Shown: positions 30,357 through 38,852, counted from the first letter of the stretch. The stretch: DNA of 60,155 nt from Accumulibacter sp. (GCF_029255285.1 NZ_JAPUVI010000091.1:1-60155); one strand, 5' to 3'. Made by a program: numbers and translations. The notes: a model not told the origin generated them from the letters alone.

Positions 30357-30939
30357 GTCTATCGTCGTCGGCGACGCGGGCAGCGCTCCCTTCGACGTCC
30401 TTGAGTAACTGAAATATGGCGCGGTAGCTGCGTGGCGGCTTGCTTCTTTCCTGTTCGAGAAGAGCCGCGCGGCGCAGCGAACGCAGATGCTGTAAATCGA
30501 GCGACGGATACGCATTGGCGATTTCGTACAGGACCTTCTCGTCGGCCAGCAAATCGGCGCGCCGACGTTCGATGCGGTGCAGCCTCGCCGTCTCCTCTAG
30601 CGATTCGCCACGCATCGCTGCCAAAGCCGCGCGTATCGGCGCCGGGTCCACGTCGCGCATCAGCCGGCCGACATACTGCATCTGTCGCCGCCGCGCATCG
30701 TCGTGCCGCGTCATGCGCTGCACTTGGTCGACCGCTGCCCGCAGTTCCTCGGGCAGATCGATCTTCTTCAGTCGCTCGGCGGCCAGTGTGACCAGATCTT
30801 CACCGAGCGCCTGGAGCTCTTCCATGGCCCTTTTGCGCTGCGTTTTGGACGGAGGCGCCGTTGCTTCGTCGAGAGTCTTCATTGGTGGCTTACGATCCGC
30901 CTCTCGCGGTATAAGGGGGAACGGATGGTCTGGCATCAA
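30343..30939 (-). CDS. darP: ribosome-associated protein DarP (YjgA, DUF615)
   Basis: DarP is a dual-action ribosomal assembly factor acting on the 50S subunit. The 198-residue basic, helical product has the family core 'SKTQRKRAMEELQALGEDLVTL', 'RRQMQYVGRLMRDVDPAPIRAAL' and 'FPSLD..HLRSL'-type segment YPSLDLQHLRSLRR. Starts at 30939 or at the internal ATG (residue 20, MKTLDEAT, 30882) are both possible. It is divergent from pmbA, the same arrangement as yjgA/pmbA in E. coli. Confidence 0.93.
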   Translation of the reverse strand: MMPDHPFPLIPREADRKPPMKTLDEATAPPSKTQRKRAMEELQALGEDLVTLAAERLKKIDLPEELRAAVDQVQRMTRHDDARRRQMQYVGRLMRDVDPAPIRAALAAMRGESLEETARLHRIERRRADLLADEKVLYEIANAYPSLDLQHLRSLRRAALLEQERSKPPRSYRAIFQLLKDVEGSAARVADDDRHDEQ

Positions 30940-30993
30940 TGGTGCCCAGGGGAACTGCTATGATAGCCGTTTTCGCTTCCGGCCACCGTCCTC

Positions 30994-32370
30994 ATGCCTC
31001 GTCGAACCCCCACTCCAATCTTGTCAGAATCGCGTTTCAGCCATCGCTTCTCCACACTTCAGGAACTGGCGCGCGACGTCCTGGCGTACGCCGAGAAACA
31101 GGGTGCCAGCGCCTGCGAGGTCGACGTTTCGGACGGCTTTGGGCAATCGGTGACGGTTCGTCGCGGCGAGATCGAAACGATCGAGTACAACCGCGACAAG
31201 TCGTTGGCCGTGACGATTTACCTGGACCAGCGCAAGGGACAGGCAAGTACTTCGGATTTTTCGCCGGCCGCCTTGCGCGAGACAGCCGACGCGGCCTTGA
31301 ACATTGCCCGCTTCACAGCCGCCGATCCCTGCGCGGGATTGCCGGATGCCGCGCTGCTGGCGGTCGACAGCGATAAACTGCCGGACCTCGACCTCTACCA
31401 TCCGTGGGTGCTGTCGGTCGAGGCGGCGGTCGAACTCGCCCGGCGTTGCGAGCAGGCCGCCTTTGCCGTCAGCCCTCAGATCAGCAACTCCGAGGGAGCG
31501 ATGCTGTCGATCCAGGAGGGACAGTTCGTCTCGGCCAACAGTCTCGGTTTCATGGGCGGCTATCCGACCTCGCGACACTATCTGTCGTGCTCGGTGATCG
31601 CCGGTCAGAACGAGCACATGCAGCGCGACGAGTGGTATTCGATCACCCGCCATCCGCTGGCGATCGATTCGCCTGAGTCGATCGGCCAGCGTGCGGCGCA
31701 GCGCGCGCTGTCGCGGCTTGGTGCGCGGAAGATCAAGACCTGCCGCGTGCCGGTACTCTTCGAAGCGCCCCTTGCCCCGTCGTTGATCGGCAATTTCGTG
31801 CACGCGGTGAGCGGCGGCAGCCTCTACCGAAAGACGTCTTTCCTGGTCGATAGTCTAGGCAAGCGGGTTTTTTCGAAGAAAGTCCGTATCAGCGAACGCC
31901 CGCACCTGCCCGGTGCGCTGGCCAGTACTTGGTTCGACAGCGACGGCGTTGCGACACAAGAGCGTGAGGTAGTCAGTGACGGGCGGCTGCAGGGCTATTT
32001 CCTGAGCACCTACTCCGCGCGCAAGCTGGGCATGCAGACGACCGGCAATGCCGGCGGCTGCCACAACCTCATCGTCCACCCAGGCAAGCGCGACTTCCGC
32101 GGCCTGCTCAAGAAAATGCGGCGTGGATTGCTGGTCACCGAACTGCTGGGCCATGGCGTCAACTACGTCACCGGCGACTATTCGCGCGGCGCGGCAGGCT
32201 ACTGGATCGAAGACGGCGAGATCGCCCATCCGGTCGAGGGCGTCACCATCGCGGGCAATCTGCGCGACATGCTGGGCAATGTCGCGGCGGTTGGTAACGA
32301 CGTTCTCGTCCGCGGCTCCAAGCAGGTCGGGTCGCTGCTCATCGAGCAAATGAAGGTGGCGGGTCGCTAG
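30994..32370 (+). CDS. pmbA: metalloprotease-related protein PmbA (TldE)
   Basis: PmbA/TldE pairs with TldD as a metalloprotease that matures peptides such as microcin B17 and degrades CcdA. It is the non-catalytic partner and lacks the HExxxH zinc motif, as here. The 458-residue product has 'VTVRRGEIETIEYNRDKSLAVTIYL', 'FVSANSLGFMGGYPTSRHYLSCSVIAG' and GALASTWFDSDGVATQEREVVSDG. 'TGNAGGCHNLIVHPG' and the C-terminal GNVAAVGNDVLVRGSKQVGSLLIEQMKVAG are also typical. ATG 30994 was used. Divergent to darP. Confidence 0.94.
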   Translation: MPRRTPTPILSESRFSHRFSTLQELARDVLAYAEKQGASACEVDVSDGFGQSVTVRRGEIETIEYNRDKSLAVTIYLDQRKGQASTSDFSPAALRETADAALNIARFTAADPCAGLPDAALLAVDSDKLPDLDLYHPWVLSVEAAVELARRCEQAAFAVSPQISNSEGAMLSIQEGQFVSANSLGFMGGYPTSRHYLSCSVIAGQNEHMQRDEWYSITRHPLAIDSPESIGQRAAQRALSRLGARKIKTCRVPVLFEAPLAPSLIGNFVHAVSGGSLYRKTSFLVDSLGKRVFSKKVRISERPHLPGALASTWFDSDGVATQEREVVSDGRLQGYFLSTYSARKLGMQTTGNAGGCHNLIVHPGKRDFRGLLKKMRRGLLVTELLGHGVNYVTGDYSRGAAGYWIEDGEIAHPVEGVTIAGNLRDMLGNVAAVGNDVLVRGSKQVGSLLIEQMKVAGR

Positions 32371-32395
32371 CTTCCGGCGCGGCAGACGCAAATCG

Positions 32396-32426
32396 TTGAT
32401 TGCCGCCTAGTGCTATTGGCTATAAT
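32396..32426 (+). promoter_or_regulatory. promoter for the TRAP binding-protein gene
   Basis: TATAAT (32421-32426) preceded by TTGATT (32396-32401) at 19-bp spacing, just after pmbA. It would give a leader of about 155 nt before the GTG at 32590. Confidence 0.5.
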
Positions 32427-32589
32427 CACACGGCAACCTGTCAAGGGGGAGGTCGTGCCGTGGCTCACGAAAGGCACCTCGCCCGCCGCGGGGAAAGATG
32501 CCGGGGGCGAGGATAAGGGTCTTGATTTTCGTCACCGAGAGGAGTCTGGAGTTGCCTTGACCGTTAACAAAAACCTACAGGAGACAAAT

Positions 32590-33669
32590 GTGGAAAGACG
32601 TTCTTTCTTGAAGAATGCGGGCGTCGGCCTTGCCGCCGGAAGCATGGCCATGCCGGCGATCGCGCAGAACGCGCCGACCATCAAGTGGCGGCTGGCGTCA
32701 AGTTTTCCGAAGAGCCTGGACACCATTTACGGCGGTGCCGAGGTGATGGCCAAGCGAGTCGCCGAGGCCACCGGCGGGAAGTTCCAGATTCAGGTTTTCG
32801 CGGGTGGCGAAATCGTTCCCGGGCCGGCGGTATTCGACGCTGTCAAGGACGGTACGGTTGAAATGGGGCATACGGTCTCCTATTACTATTTCGGCAAGGA
32901 TCCCGCCTATGCGCTCGAGACCGCGGTTCCTTTCGGCATGACCAACCGTCAGATGGACGCCTGGATGCGTCACGGCAATGGCGGCAAGCTGATGGCGGAG
33001 TTGTTCGGCAAGTCCAACATCGTGACCATTCCCTGCGGCAACACCACGACCCAGATGGGTGGCTGGTATCGCAAGGAAATCAAGACGGTTGCCGATCTGA
33101 AAGGGCTGAAAATCCGCATCGGCGGTTTTGCCGGCGCCGTGATCAGCAAACTGGGTGCCGTACCGCAACAGATTCCGGGAAGCGACATCTATCCGGCGCT
33201 CGAGAAAGGTACGATCGACGCTGCCGAATGGATCGGTCCCTACGACGACCAGAAGCTCGGTTTCAACAAGGTGGCAAAGTTTTACTACTATCCTGGTTGG
33301 TGGGAGGGTGGCCCTCAGGTGTCGGCCTATGTCGGTGCCAAGAAGTGGGCCGAACTGCCGAAGGAGTACCAGACCATTCTGCAGATCGCCTGTGCCGACG
33401 CGCACGTCGACATGGTTGCCAAGTACGATGCCAAGAACCCGACGGCGCTCAAGCAACTGGTCGGGTCCGGGACACAATTGAAGCAGTTCCCGAAAGAAGT
33501 GATGGACGCCTGCTACAAGGCGGCCATGGAGGTCTATGCCGAAACCTCGGCGAGCAATCCGGGCTTCAAGAAGATTTACGACGATTACAAAAAGTTCATG
33601 GACGATCAGAACCTCTGGATGCGGGTTGCCGAGGGCGCCTACACGAACTATATGTACAGCAAGAGATAG
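32590..33669 (+). CDS. TRAP transporter periplasmic binding protein, TakP-like (2-oxoacid type)
   Basis: The extracytoplasmic receptor of a tripartite ATP-independent transporter. The best start is GTG 32590, 6 nt after an AGGAG. It gives 359 residues with a twin-arginine-like signal ERRSFLKNAGVGLAAGSMAMPAIAQ. The mature protein closely follows Rhodobacter TakP, which binds pyruvate and other 2-oxoacids with Na+: WRLASSFPKSLDTIYGGAEV, GNTTTQMGGWYRKEI, LKIRIGGFAGAV, PQQIPGSDIYPALEKGTIDAAEW and YYYPGWWEGGPQ. The frame is open upstream to 32410. It is convergent with its permease genes, with a strong terminator between. Substrate is inferred. Confidence 0.9.
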   Translation: MERRSFLKNAGVGLAAGSMAMPAIAQNAPTIKWRLASSFPKSLDTIYGGAEVMAKRVAEATGGKFQIQVFAGGEIVPGPAVFDAVKDGTVEMGHTVSYYYFGKDPAYALETAVPFGMTNRQMDAWMRHGNGGKLMAELFGKSNIVTIPCGNTTTQMGGWYRKEIKTVADLKGLKIRIGGFAGAVISKLGAVPQQIPGSDIYPALEKGTIDAAEWIGPYDDQKLGFNKVAKFYYYPGWWEGGPQVSAYVGAKKWAELPKEYQTILQIACADAHVDMVAKYDAKNPTALKQLVGSGTQLKQFPKEVMDACYKAAMEVYAETSASNPGFKKIYDDYKKFMDDQNLWMRVAEGAYTNYMYSKR

Positions 33670-33723
33670 TCGACTGCCGGGCGACGCGACCAGGGCAATA
33701 CCGTCGCTGTCGCTGCGAATGGA

Positions 33724-33752
33724 AAGCGGAGGCCGTAGCCTCCGCTTTTTTT
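33724..33752 (+). terminator. rho-independent terminator after the TRAP binding-protein gene
   Basis: A 10-bp perfect stem (33724-33733 with 33738-33747, loop CGTA) is followed by a T-run to 33752. The T-tract is on the plus strand only, so it mainly stops transcription from the binding-protein gene before the convergent permease genes. Confidence 0.9.
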
Positions 33753-33788
33753 GTTGGCCGGGGGTGTTTCGTTCCGTGCCTCTCTCGG

Positions 33789-35282
33789 CTACTTGCCCTG
33801 ATCCTGCTTCATCGCATCGCGGATTGCCTTGCTGGCCGCATCTTCCGCGTCGGCCGGCGAAGCCCCCGACGGACCCTGCAAGCCCGCTGGGGCACCGTAG
33901 TCGGACGTCGGCATTTCGATCTGCACTTTGTCGAGATCGACCGCAACATCCTGCGCCAGGCCGAAGGTCACCAACTGCGGTACGAAGATGAGGATCGTCA
34001 CCATGATGATCTGGATGCAGACGAAGGGAATCGCTCCCCAGTAGATGTCGGTCGTCTTGACCGCCGCCGGAGCCACCGAGCGCAAGTAGAACAGCGCAAA
34101 GCCAAAAGGCGGGTGCATGAACGAAGTCTGCATGTTGACCGCCAGCAAGACCCCGAACCAGATCAGGTCGATTCCCAGCGCCTGTGCCACGGGTCCGAGC
34201 AGCGGTACGACGATGAACGAGAGTTCGAAGAAATCGAGGAAAAACGCCAGCAGGAAGACCAGCACGTTGACCACGATCAGGAAGCCGACTTCGCCACCTG
34301 GTAAGCCGGTCAGCAGGTGCTCGACCCAGCGGTGGCCGTCGACGCCGTAGAAGGTGAGCGAAAAGACGCGCGCGCCGACCAGGATGAAGACCACGAAAGT
34401 GGTCAGCTTGGCCGTCGTGTCCATTGCTTGGCGGAGCAGTTTCCACGACAGGCGGCGGCGCGTCAGGGCCATGATCAGGGCGCCGGTAGCTCCCATCGCG
34501 CCGCCCTCGGTTGGCGTAGCGATGCCAAGAAAGATCGTGCCGAGGACAAGAAAGATCAGCATCAGCGGCGGCACCAATGTCGTCAATACGCGCCACACAA
34601 GTCTGCCGCCGCGCAGTGTGCGTGCGTCGAGCGGTAGCGCCGGTACCCAGCGCGGCCGGAAGATCGCCACCAGCACGACATATCCGACGTAAAACGCGGT
34701 CAGCGTCAAGCCGGGAATGAAAGCGCCGGCGTACATGTCGCCGACCGACTTGCCCAACTGGTCGGCCATGATGATCAGCACCAGCGAAGGTGGAATGATT
34801 TGGGCGAGCGTACCGGACGCCGCGATGACGCCGGTGGCGAGCTTGGTGTCGTAACCGTAGCGCAGCATGATCGGCAGCGAAATGAGCCCCATCGAGATGA
34901 CCGAGGCGGCAACGACGCCGGTCGTCGCGGCGAGCAGCGCGCCGACGAAAATGACGGCGAAGGCCAGGCCACCGCGCAACGGTCCAAAAAGCTGGCCGAT
35001 GGTGTCGAGCAGGTCTTCGGCCATGCCCGATCGCTCGAGAATCAGCCCCATGAAGGTGAAAAACGGGATGGCGAGCAGCGTGTCGTTACTCATGATGCCA
35101 AAGATGCGGTCCGGCAAGGCCTGGAAAAGCTGCGGACCGAGCAAGCCGAGCTCGATGCCGATCAGAGCGAAGAAGATGCCGTTGGCGGCCAGTGCGAAGG
35201 CGACCGGGAAACCGACGAGAAGGAATATGACCATCGACACGAAGATGATCGGTGCCATGTTGGCGATTACGAACTCGGTCAT
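33789..35282 (-). CDS. TRAP transporter large permease subunit (DctM family)
   Basis: The 12-helix subunit that carries the Na+-coupled substrate flux. From ATG 35282, 497 residues begin MTEFVIANMAPIIFVSMVIFLLVGFPVAFALAANG. Family motifs include IPFFTFMGLILERSGMAEDLLDT, 'GVVAASVISMGLISLPIMLRYGYD', 'ASGTLAQIIPPSLVLIIMADQLG' and 'TPTEGGAMGATGALI'. A hydrophilic tail of about 45 residues (TSDYGAPAGLQGPSG..., rich in Ala, Asp and Lys) extends past the last helix. The start overlaps the small-permease stop (TGATG). An open upstream frame reaching 36059 is not part of the gene. Confidence 0.94.
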   Translation of the reverse strand: MTEFVIANMAPIIFVSMVIFLLVGFPVAFALAANGIFFALIGIELGLLGPQLFQALPDRIFGIMSNDTLLAIPFFTFMGLILERSGMAEDLLDTIGQLFGPLRGGLAFAVIFVGALLAATTGVVAASVISMGLISLPIMLRYGYDTKLATGVIAASGTLAQIIPPSLVLIIMADQLGKSVGDMYAGAFIPGLTLTAFYVGYVVLVAIFRPRWVPALPLDARTLRGGRLVWRVLTTLVPPLMLIFLVLGTIFLGIATPTEGGAMGATGALIMALTRRRLSWKLLRQAMDTTAKLTTFVVFILVGARVFSLTFYGVDGHRWVEHLLTGLPGGEVGFLIVVNVLVFLLAFFLDFFELSFIVVPLLGPVAQALGIDLIWFGVLLAVNMQTSFMHPPFGFALFYLRSVAPAAVKTTDIYWGAIPFVCIQIIMVTILIFVPQLVTFGLAQDVAVDLDKVQIEMPTSDYGAPAGLQGPSGASPADAEDAASKAIRDAMKQDQGK

Positions 35283-35869
35283 CACAGCTCTCCCTTTTGC
35301 GCCTTGATCGCCAGCGCCAGTTCCTCTTCGGGTGTCGGCTTGTGTTCCTTCGCCGTCGGGTCGGGACAGAGTCCTTGCAGAAAGCCGATGCGTTTGATGA
35401 GCTCCGAGATGCCCTGAATAACCAGCAGGAAGAAACCGACCGGGACCAACAGGCGCACCGGCCAGACCACCAGGCCGCCAGCGTTGCTCGACTGTTCGTT
35501 GTTGTGCAGGGCGAGCAGGAAGATGGGCCACGACAGGTACATCACGGCGACCGCCATCGGCAAGAGGAAGAAAACGATGCCGAATATGTCGATCATCGCC
35601 TGGCCACGTTTCGAGAAGCGACCGGCGATCAGATCGATGCGCACATGCTCGTTGCGCATCAAGGTGTAGCCCGCGCCAAACAGGAATATCGCCGAGAACA
35701 GGTACCACTGGATCTCGAGAAACGCGTTCGAGCTGTAGTTGAGGGTGTAGCGCATCACGGCGTTGCTGGCGGCGATCAGCGTGACGACCAGAACCAGCCA
35801 GATGAGGGCCTTGCCGACGCGCTCGGTGAGCCCATCGATCAGCCGCGAGAGTTTGAGTAAACCGTTCAC
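35282..35869 (-). CDS. TRAP transporter small permease subunit (DctQ family)
   Basis: The four-helix partner of DctM. The start GTG 35869 has AGGAGG 8 nt upstream, giving 195 residues: MNGLLKLSRLIDGLTERVGKALIWLVLVVTLIAASNAVMRY. 'NAFLEIQWYLFSAIFLFGAGYTLMRNEHVRIDLI' follows, the conserved E-W and R-DL motifs of DctQ. The C-terminus is a polar KEHKPTPEEELALAIKAQ tail. It is coupled to the large permease by TGATG. An upstream ATG (35965) is open but lacks a ribosome-binding site. Confidence 0.92.
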   Translation of the reverse strand: MNGLLKLSRLIDGLTERVGKALIWLVLVVTLIAASNAVMRYTLNYSSNAFLEIQWYLFSAIFLFGAGYTLMRNEHVRIDLIAGRFSKRGQAMIDIFGIVFFLLPMAVAVMYLSWPIFLLALHNNEQSSNAGGLVVWPVRLLVPVGFFLLVIQGISELIKRIGFLQGLCPDPTAKEHKPTPEEELALAIKAQKGEL

Positions 35870-36025
35870 TGGGTATCCCTCCTTGGACAACTGAAAATTC
35901 GCTCCTCCCGGACGAAGTCGTCGCCTGTTCCCTGCCTCTTCCGTGGGCAGTACATCGCGCCGCACTGAGGAACAAGACGTTAGGCGGGCACGGAGCCGAC
36001 AAGCCGCTCCGATTATGGCACATCT

Positions 36026-36044
36026 TCGTTCTATGCGAGAACGA
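36026..36044. promoter_or_regulatory. 7-bp inverted repeat upstream of the TRAP permease genes
   Basis: TCGTTCT-ATGCG-AGAACGA is a perfect 7-bp inverted repeat with a 5-bp spacer. It lies just upstream of a CATAAT that could be the -10 of the minus-strand permease operon, so it is a candidate operator. Confidence 0.4.
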
Positions 36045-36269
36045 TTTCACCATTCGCAACGACTCCCGCCACTACCCGCAAATCCTTTCTGTATCAGATA
36101 ATTGAAGGCTGTTCAAATGAGCTTTCAAGGGCCCCGAAGCGAATCCGGGCGAACCGTCGGCAGACGCTTCTCCGCTCTTGCCTGCCACCAACTGGCCAGT
36201 ATTGGCGGCGGGCGGGCCAAAGTCGCCGTCGGTGAGCGCTGGCCAGGAGCCGTACTGTCTGCTAGGGTG

Positions 36270-36289
36270 GCGAACTTGGCCAAGTTCGC
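36270..36289. repeat. perfect 20-bp palindrome
   Basis: GCGAACTTGGCCAAGTTCGC is perfectly self-complementary and lies 101 nt before the small acidic gene. It could be an operator or an RNA hairpin; no T-run follows, so it is not a classical terminator. Confidence 0.6.
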
Positions 36290-36390
36290 ACGGGGGCGCC
36301 GATCCTGCCCGATCGCCTTCCCGCCGGCACCACCGAGGTGCGCGGCTTGCGCCGGCGTGACGACGGCAAACGAATTCGAAGGACTGCCCG

Positions 36391-36624
36391 ATGGATGCTG
36401 ACTGGGTTCTCGCGACCCTCAACGACGTCATGGATGCGCTCGAAGACGGCCTCAGCGAGCTCGAGGCCAATCCCGAGGCGATCGACGAACTGCTGCCGCA
36501 AGTGTTGCCGGCGATCTACGCCAAGCTCAACTACGCGTGGAACAGCCGCGAACTGGGCCCGCAAGCGATAGAGCAGCTCGACCACGACGCGCTGATCGCC
36601 TTTCCGAAGGACTTGCCATTCTGA
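36391..36624 (+). CDS. small acidic hypothetical protein
   Basis: Not recognised. A 77-residue, strongly acidic product (MDADWVLATLNDVMDALEDGL, ELEANPEAIDELLPQVLPAIYAKLNYAWNSRELGP, ending DALIAFPKDLPF). An AAGGA sits 7-8 nt before ATG 36391. It has a predicted mostly helical character and no membrane segment. It is convergent with the sensor kinase, 42 nt away. The composition and conserved-looking W/Y/P residues suggest a real gene, but no family is known to me. Confidence 0.6.
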   Translation: MDADWVLATLNDVMDALEDGLSELEANPEAIDELLPQVLPAIYAKLNYAWNSRELGPQAIEQLDHDALIAFPKDLPF

Positions 36625-36666
36625 TCGGTTTCGCGGCTCGGCCCGCGGTAGCGCGGCCGACGATGC

Positions 36667-38199
36667 TCAGGCGAAGCCCGTCTGGACCGAATTGGGCAGC
36701 AATGGCTGTAGCGGCTGCGGACGATGGATCGGAAAGACGATGCGCGCAACACAGCCGGACTGTTCGTCGCCATCCGTGCTTCTGCTTTTCGGACGCAGAC
36801 TGGCTGCGGCCAAGTGCAGTTCGGCGATCTCGCGGACGATCGCCAGACCCAGACCACTTCCCTCGCCGTCGGCGCCCTCGCCACGGTAGAAGCGGTCGAA
36901 AACCTTTTGCGATTCCTCGTCGGAAATGCCGCTGCCGCTGTCTTCGACCTCGAGCAAGGCGAAATCGCCCTGCGCCACGACGCGGGCAGTGACCCGCCCG
37001 CCCGCGGGGGTGTAACGCAAGGCGTTGTCTATCAGGTTGTTGATCATCTCGCGAAGGAGAAAGGCGTTGCCCTGGATGAGCACGGCACCAGTCGATTCGA
37101 AACCGAGATCGATATGCCGGTCGAGGGCTCTGACCACCCAGGTTTCGACGATTTCGCGCAGCAACTGATCAAGGTCGAGTTCCAGCAAGGCTTGCTGGGC
37201 GTGTCCACTGGCTTCGGCGTGCGCCAGGGCGAGAAGCTGATCCACGAGGTGCGAGGCCCGATCGACGCCTATCAGGATTTGTCGCAGGGCGTGGCGCAGT
37301 TCGGCCGGATCGCTCTCGCGCATGGCGAGCTGTGCCTGGGTCTTAAGGCCGGTCAGCGGTGTCCGCATTTGATGCGCGGCGTCGGCGATGAAGCGCCGTT
37401 GGGCATCGACGTTGTGCTGCATTCGGGCCAGCATCGAGTTGAAGGCTTCGGTCAGTGGCCGCAGTTCCTCGGGGACGCGCCCGAGAGCTATCGGCGACAG
37501 GTCGGCCTCGCGACGCGCGTGAATGCGGTCGCGCAGACGGGTCAGCGGGCGCAAGCCTTGCGACAGCCCGAACCAGACCAGTACGACGGCGAGCGGAATG
37601 ATCACGAACTGCGGCAGGATGACGCTGGCGATGATCTTGTTCGCCAGTTGCGAGCGCTTTTCTGTCGTTTCGCCCACCTCGATCAACGCCCAGCGTTGAT
37701 GCGCCGCATCGGGCGCGGGCAGTCGGAGGTAGGCGACGCGCAGCGTTTGTCCTCGATACTCGTCGTCACGAAAATGAACCTCGCCATTCTCGTTCTTCGG
37801 CAGCGCGTCCACGCGTTTTGGCACCGGCAGTTCCTTGTCGCCAGCGATCAGCCTGCCGTCACCGTCGAGCAAGTGGAAATAGACGTTGTCGATCTCGTCC
37901 GAACGCAAAAAGGCCTGCGCCATCCCGAGCAGTTCGAGTTGCGGCCGACCGTCGACGGAACTGACCTGGCGCGCGAGGGCGGCGACATGTTCGCGCAGAG
38001 ACTGGTCATAGGGAAAGCTGGCCACGCTGTTGGCGAAATAGTGGGTGAAGGCAATGCTGATCGGCCACACGAAGAGCAGTGGCGCGAGCATCCAGTCGAG
38101 AATCTCGCCGAATAGCGAGCGCTGGATGTCAGGGTTTTCTCTCTTCCGCAGGTTTCTCAAGGTAATAACCGAGGCCGCGCACGGTGATGATGTTGACAC
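36667..38199 (-). CDS. two-component sensor histidine kinase, TctE-like
   Basis: A membrane sensor kinase of 510 residues if started at GTG 38199, overlapping the response regulator end by 71 nt; a TTG at 38160 is an alternative. It has membrane helices at about 37-55 and 188-212 flanking a periplasmic 2CSK_N-type sensor region ('VDGRPQLELLGMAQAFL...IDNVYFHLLDGDGRLIAGDKELP'). HAMP follows, then the H-box with His276 (ADAAHQMRTPLTGLKTQAQLA), N-box NNLIDNALRYTPAGG near 387-401, and G-boxes VEDSGSGIS and GSGLGLAIVREIAELH. TctE kinases often sense carboxylates. The TRAP genes nearby make a carboxylate signal plausible, but this is inference. Confidence 0.9.
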   Translation of the reverse strand: MSTSSPCAASVITLRNLRKRENPDIQRSLFGEILDWMLAPLLFVWPISIAFTHYFANSVASFPYDQSLREHVAALARQVSSVDGRPQLELLGMAQAFLRSDEIDNVYFHLLDGDGRLIAGDKELPVPKRVDALPKNENGEVHFRDDEYRGQTLRVAYLRLPAPDAAHQRWALIEVGETTEKRSQLANKIIASVILPQFVIIPLAVVLVWFGLSQGLRPLTRLRDRIHARREADLSPIALGRVPEELRPLTEAFNSMLARMQHNVDAQRRFIADAAHQMRTPLTGLKTQAQLAMRESDPAELRHALRQILIGVDRASHLVDQLLALAHAEASGHAQQALLELDLDQLLREIVETWVVRALDRHIDLGFESTGAVLIQGNAFLLREMINNLIDNALRYTPAGGRVTARVVAQGDFALLEVEDSGSGISDEESQKVFDRFYRGEGADGEGSGLGLAIVREIAELHLAAASLRPKSRSTDGDEQSGCVARIVFPIHRPQPLQPLLPNSVQTGFA

Positions 38200-38809
38200 C
38201 GGTCGATTCGAGCTTCTTGCGCAGGCGGTGCACGTAGACCTCGATCGCGTTGTGGCTCACTTCCTCGCCCCAGCCACAGAGGTGATCGACCAATTGATCC
38301 TTGCTGACCAGCCGTTTGCTCCGTAACAGGAGGATTTCGAGCAAGCCCAGCTCGCGCGCCGAAAGATCGAGCATTTCACCGTTCACCAGAGCGCAGCGGT
38401 CGGTCTGATCGAAAGTCAGCGAACCGCACTGGATCATCCGTGAGGTGCCCGACGAGCGACGGCTCAGAGCCCGGACGCGCGCCTCGAGTTCAGCCAGTTC
38501 GAAGGGTTTGGCCATGTAGTCGTCGGCGCCCAGGTCGAGCCCCTTGACGCGGTCATCGGTACCGTCGAGTGCCGTCAGAATCAACACCGGCGTGCCCGAA
38601 TTGCGCGTTCGCAAACGGCGCAACACGTCGAGACCGGGCATTCTGGGCAGGCCCAGGTCGAGGATCACCATGTCGTAGACGTTGGTCATCAGCGCCGTGT
38701 CGGCATCAAGGCCGTTGTAGGCGCAATCGATCGCGTAGCCCGTTTGGCGCAATGAGCGGCAAAGGCCATCGGCAATGATCCTGTCGTCTTCGGCGAGAAG
38801 AATGCGCAT
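38129..38809 (-). CDS. OmpR-family response regulator, TctD/QseB-like
   Basis: The 226-residue regulator pairs with the downstream kinase. The receiver domain has acidic EDD at 7-9, phospho-acceptor Asp51 (MVILDLGLPRMPGLDVL), Thr79 and Lys101 (ADDYMAKPFELAEL). The winged-helix domain starts near 128 and includes 'LSARELGLLEILLLRSKRLVSKDQLVDHL' and HNAIEVYVHRLRKKLESTGVNIITVRGLGYYLE. Two GTAAGC repeats 11 bp apart lie 27-43 nt upstream, suggesting autoregulation. Confidence 0.94.
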   Translation of the reverse strand: MRILLAEDDRIIADGLCRSLRQTGYAIDCAYNGLDADTALMTNVYDMVILDLGLPRMPGLDVLRRLRTRNSGTPVLILTALDGTDDRVKGLDLGADDYMAKPFELAELEARVRALSRRSSGTSRMIQCGSLTFDQTDRCALVNGEMLDLSARELGLLEILLLRSKRLVSKDQLVDHLCGWGEEVSHNAIEVYVHRLRKKLESTGVNIITVRGLGYYLEKPAEERKP

Positions 38810-38835
38810 GATTTCCAGAGTCCGGTTCGTCGCCC

Positions 38836-38852
38836 GTAAGCTATCTGTAAGC
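38836..38852 (-). promoter_or_regulatory. direct repeat GTAAGC-N5-GTAAGC, candidate response-regulator site
   Basis: GTAAGC occurs at 38836 and 38847, exactly 11 bp apart (read on the regulator's strand, GCTTACAGATAGCTTAC). OmpR-family proteins bind half-sites repeated at 10-11 bp. A third partial copy, GTAAAC, is at 38861. The site lies directly upstream of the regulator gene. Confidence 0.5.

Larger units (their letters stand above)
35870..36390. other. 521-nt spacer between the TRAP permease operon and a small acidic gene
   Basis: No supported gene. It holds, for the minus strand, the leader and probable promoter of the permease genes: CATAAT (reverse of 36012-36017) and an inverted repeat at 36026-36044. 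Towards the right there is a perfect 20-bp palindrome at 36270-36289. The part around 36050-36120 is relatively AT-rich; the rest is GC-rich. Confidence 0.5.

Noticed and set aside
32698-34596. Minus-strand frame of 632 codons crossing the TRAP genes
   Set aside because: It runs antisense through the binding protein and out of frame through the permease; both sense genes have clear homology.
35870-36059. N-terminal extension of the TRAP large permease frame to 36059
   Set aside because: It spans the small permease gene in another frame; the real start at 35282 couples to the DctQ stop.
36724-38115. Plus-strand frame of 463 codons opposite the sensor kinase
   Set aside because: The sense strand carries H, N and G boxes of a histidine kinase; this frame has none.
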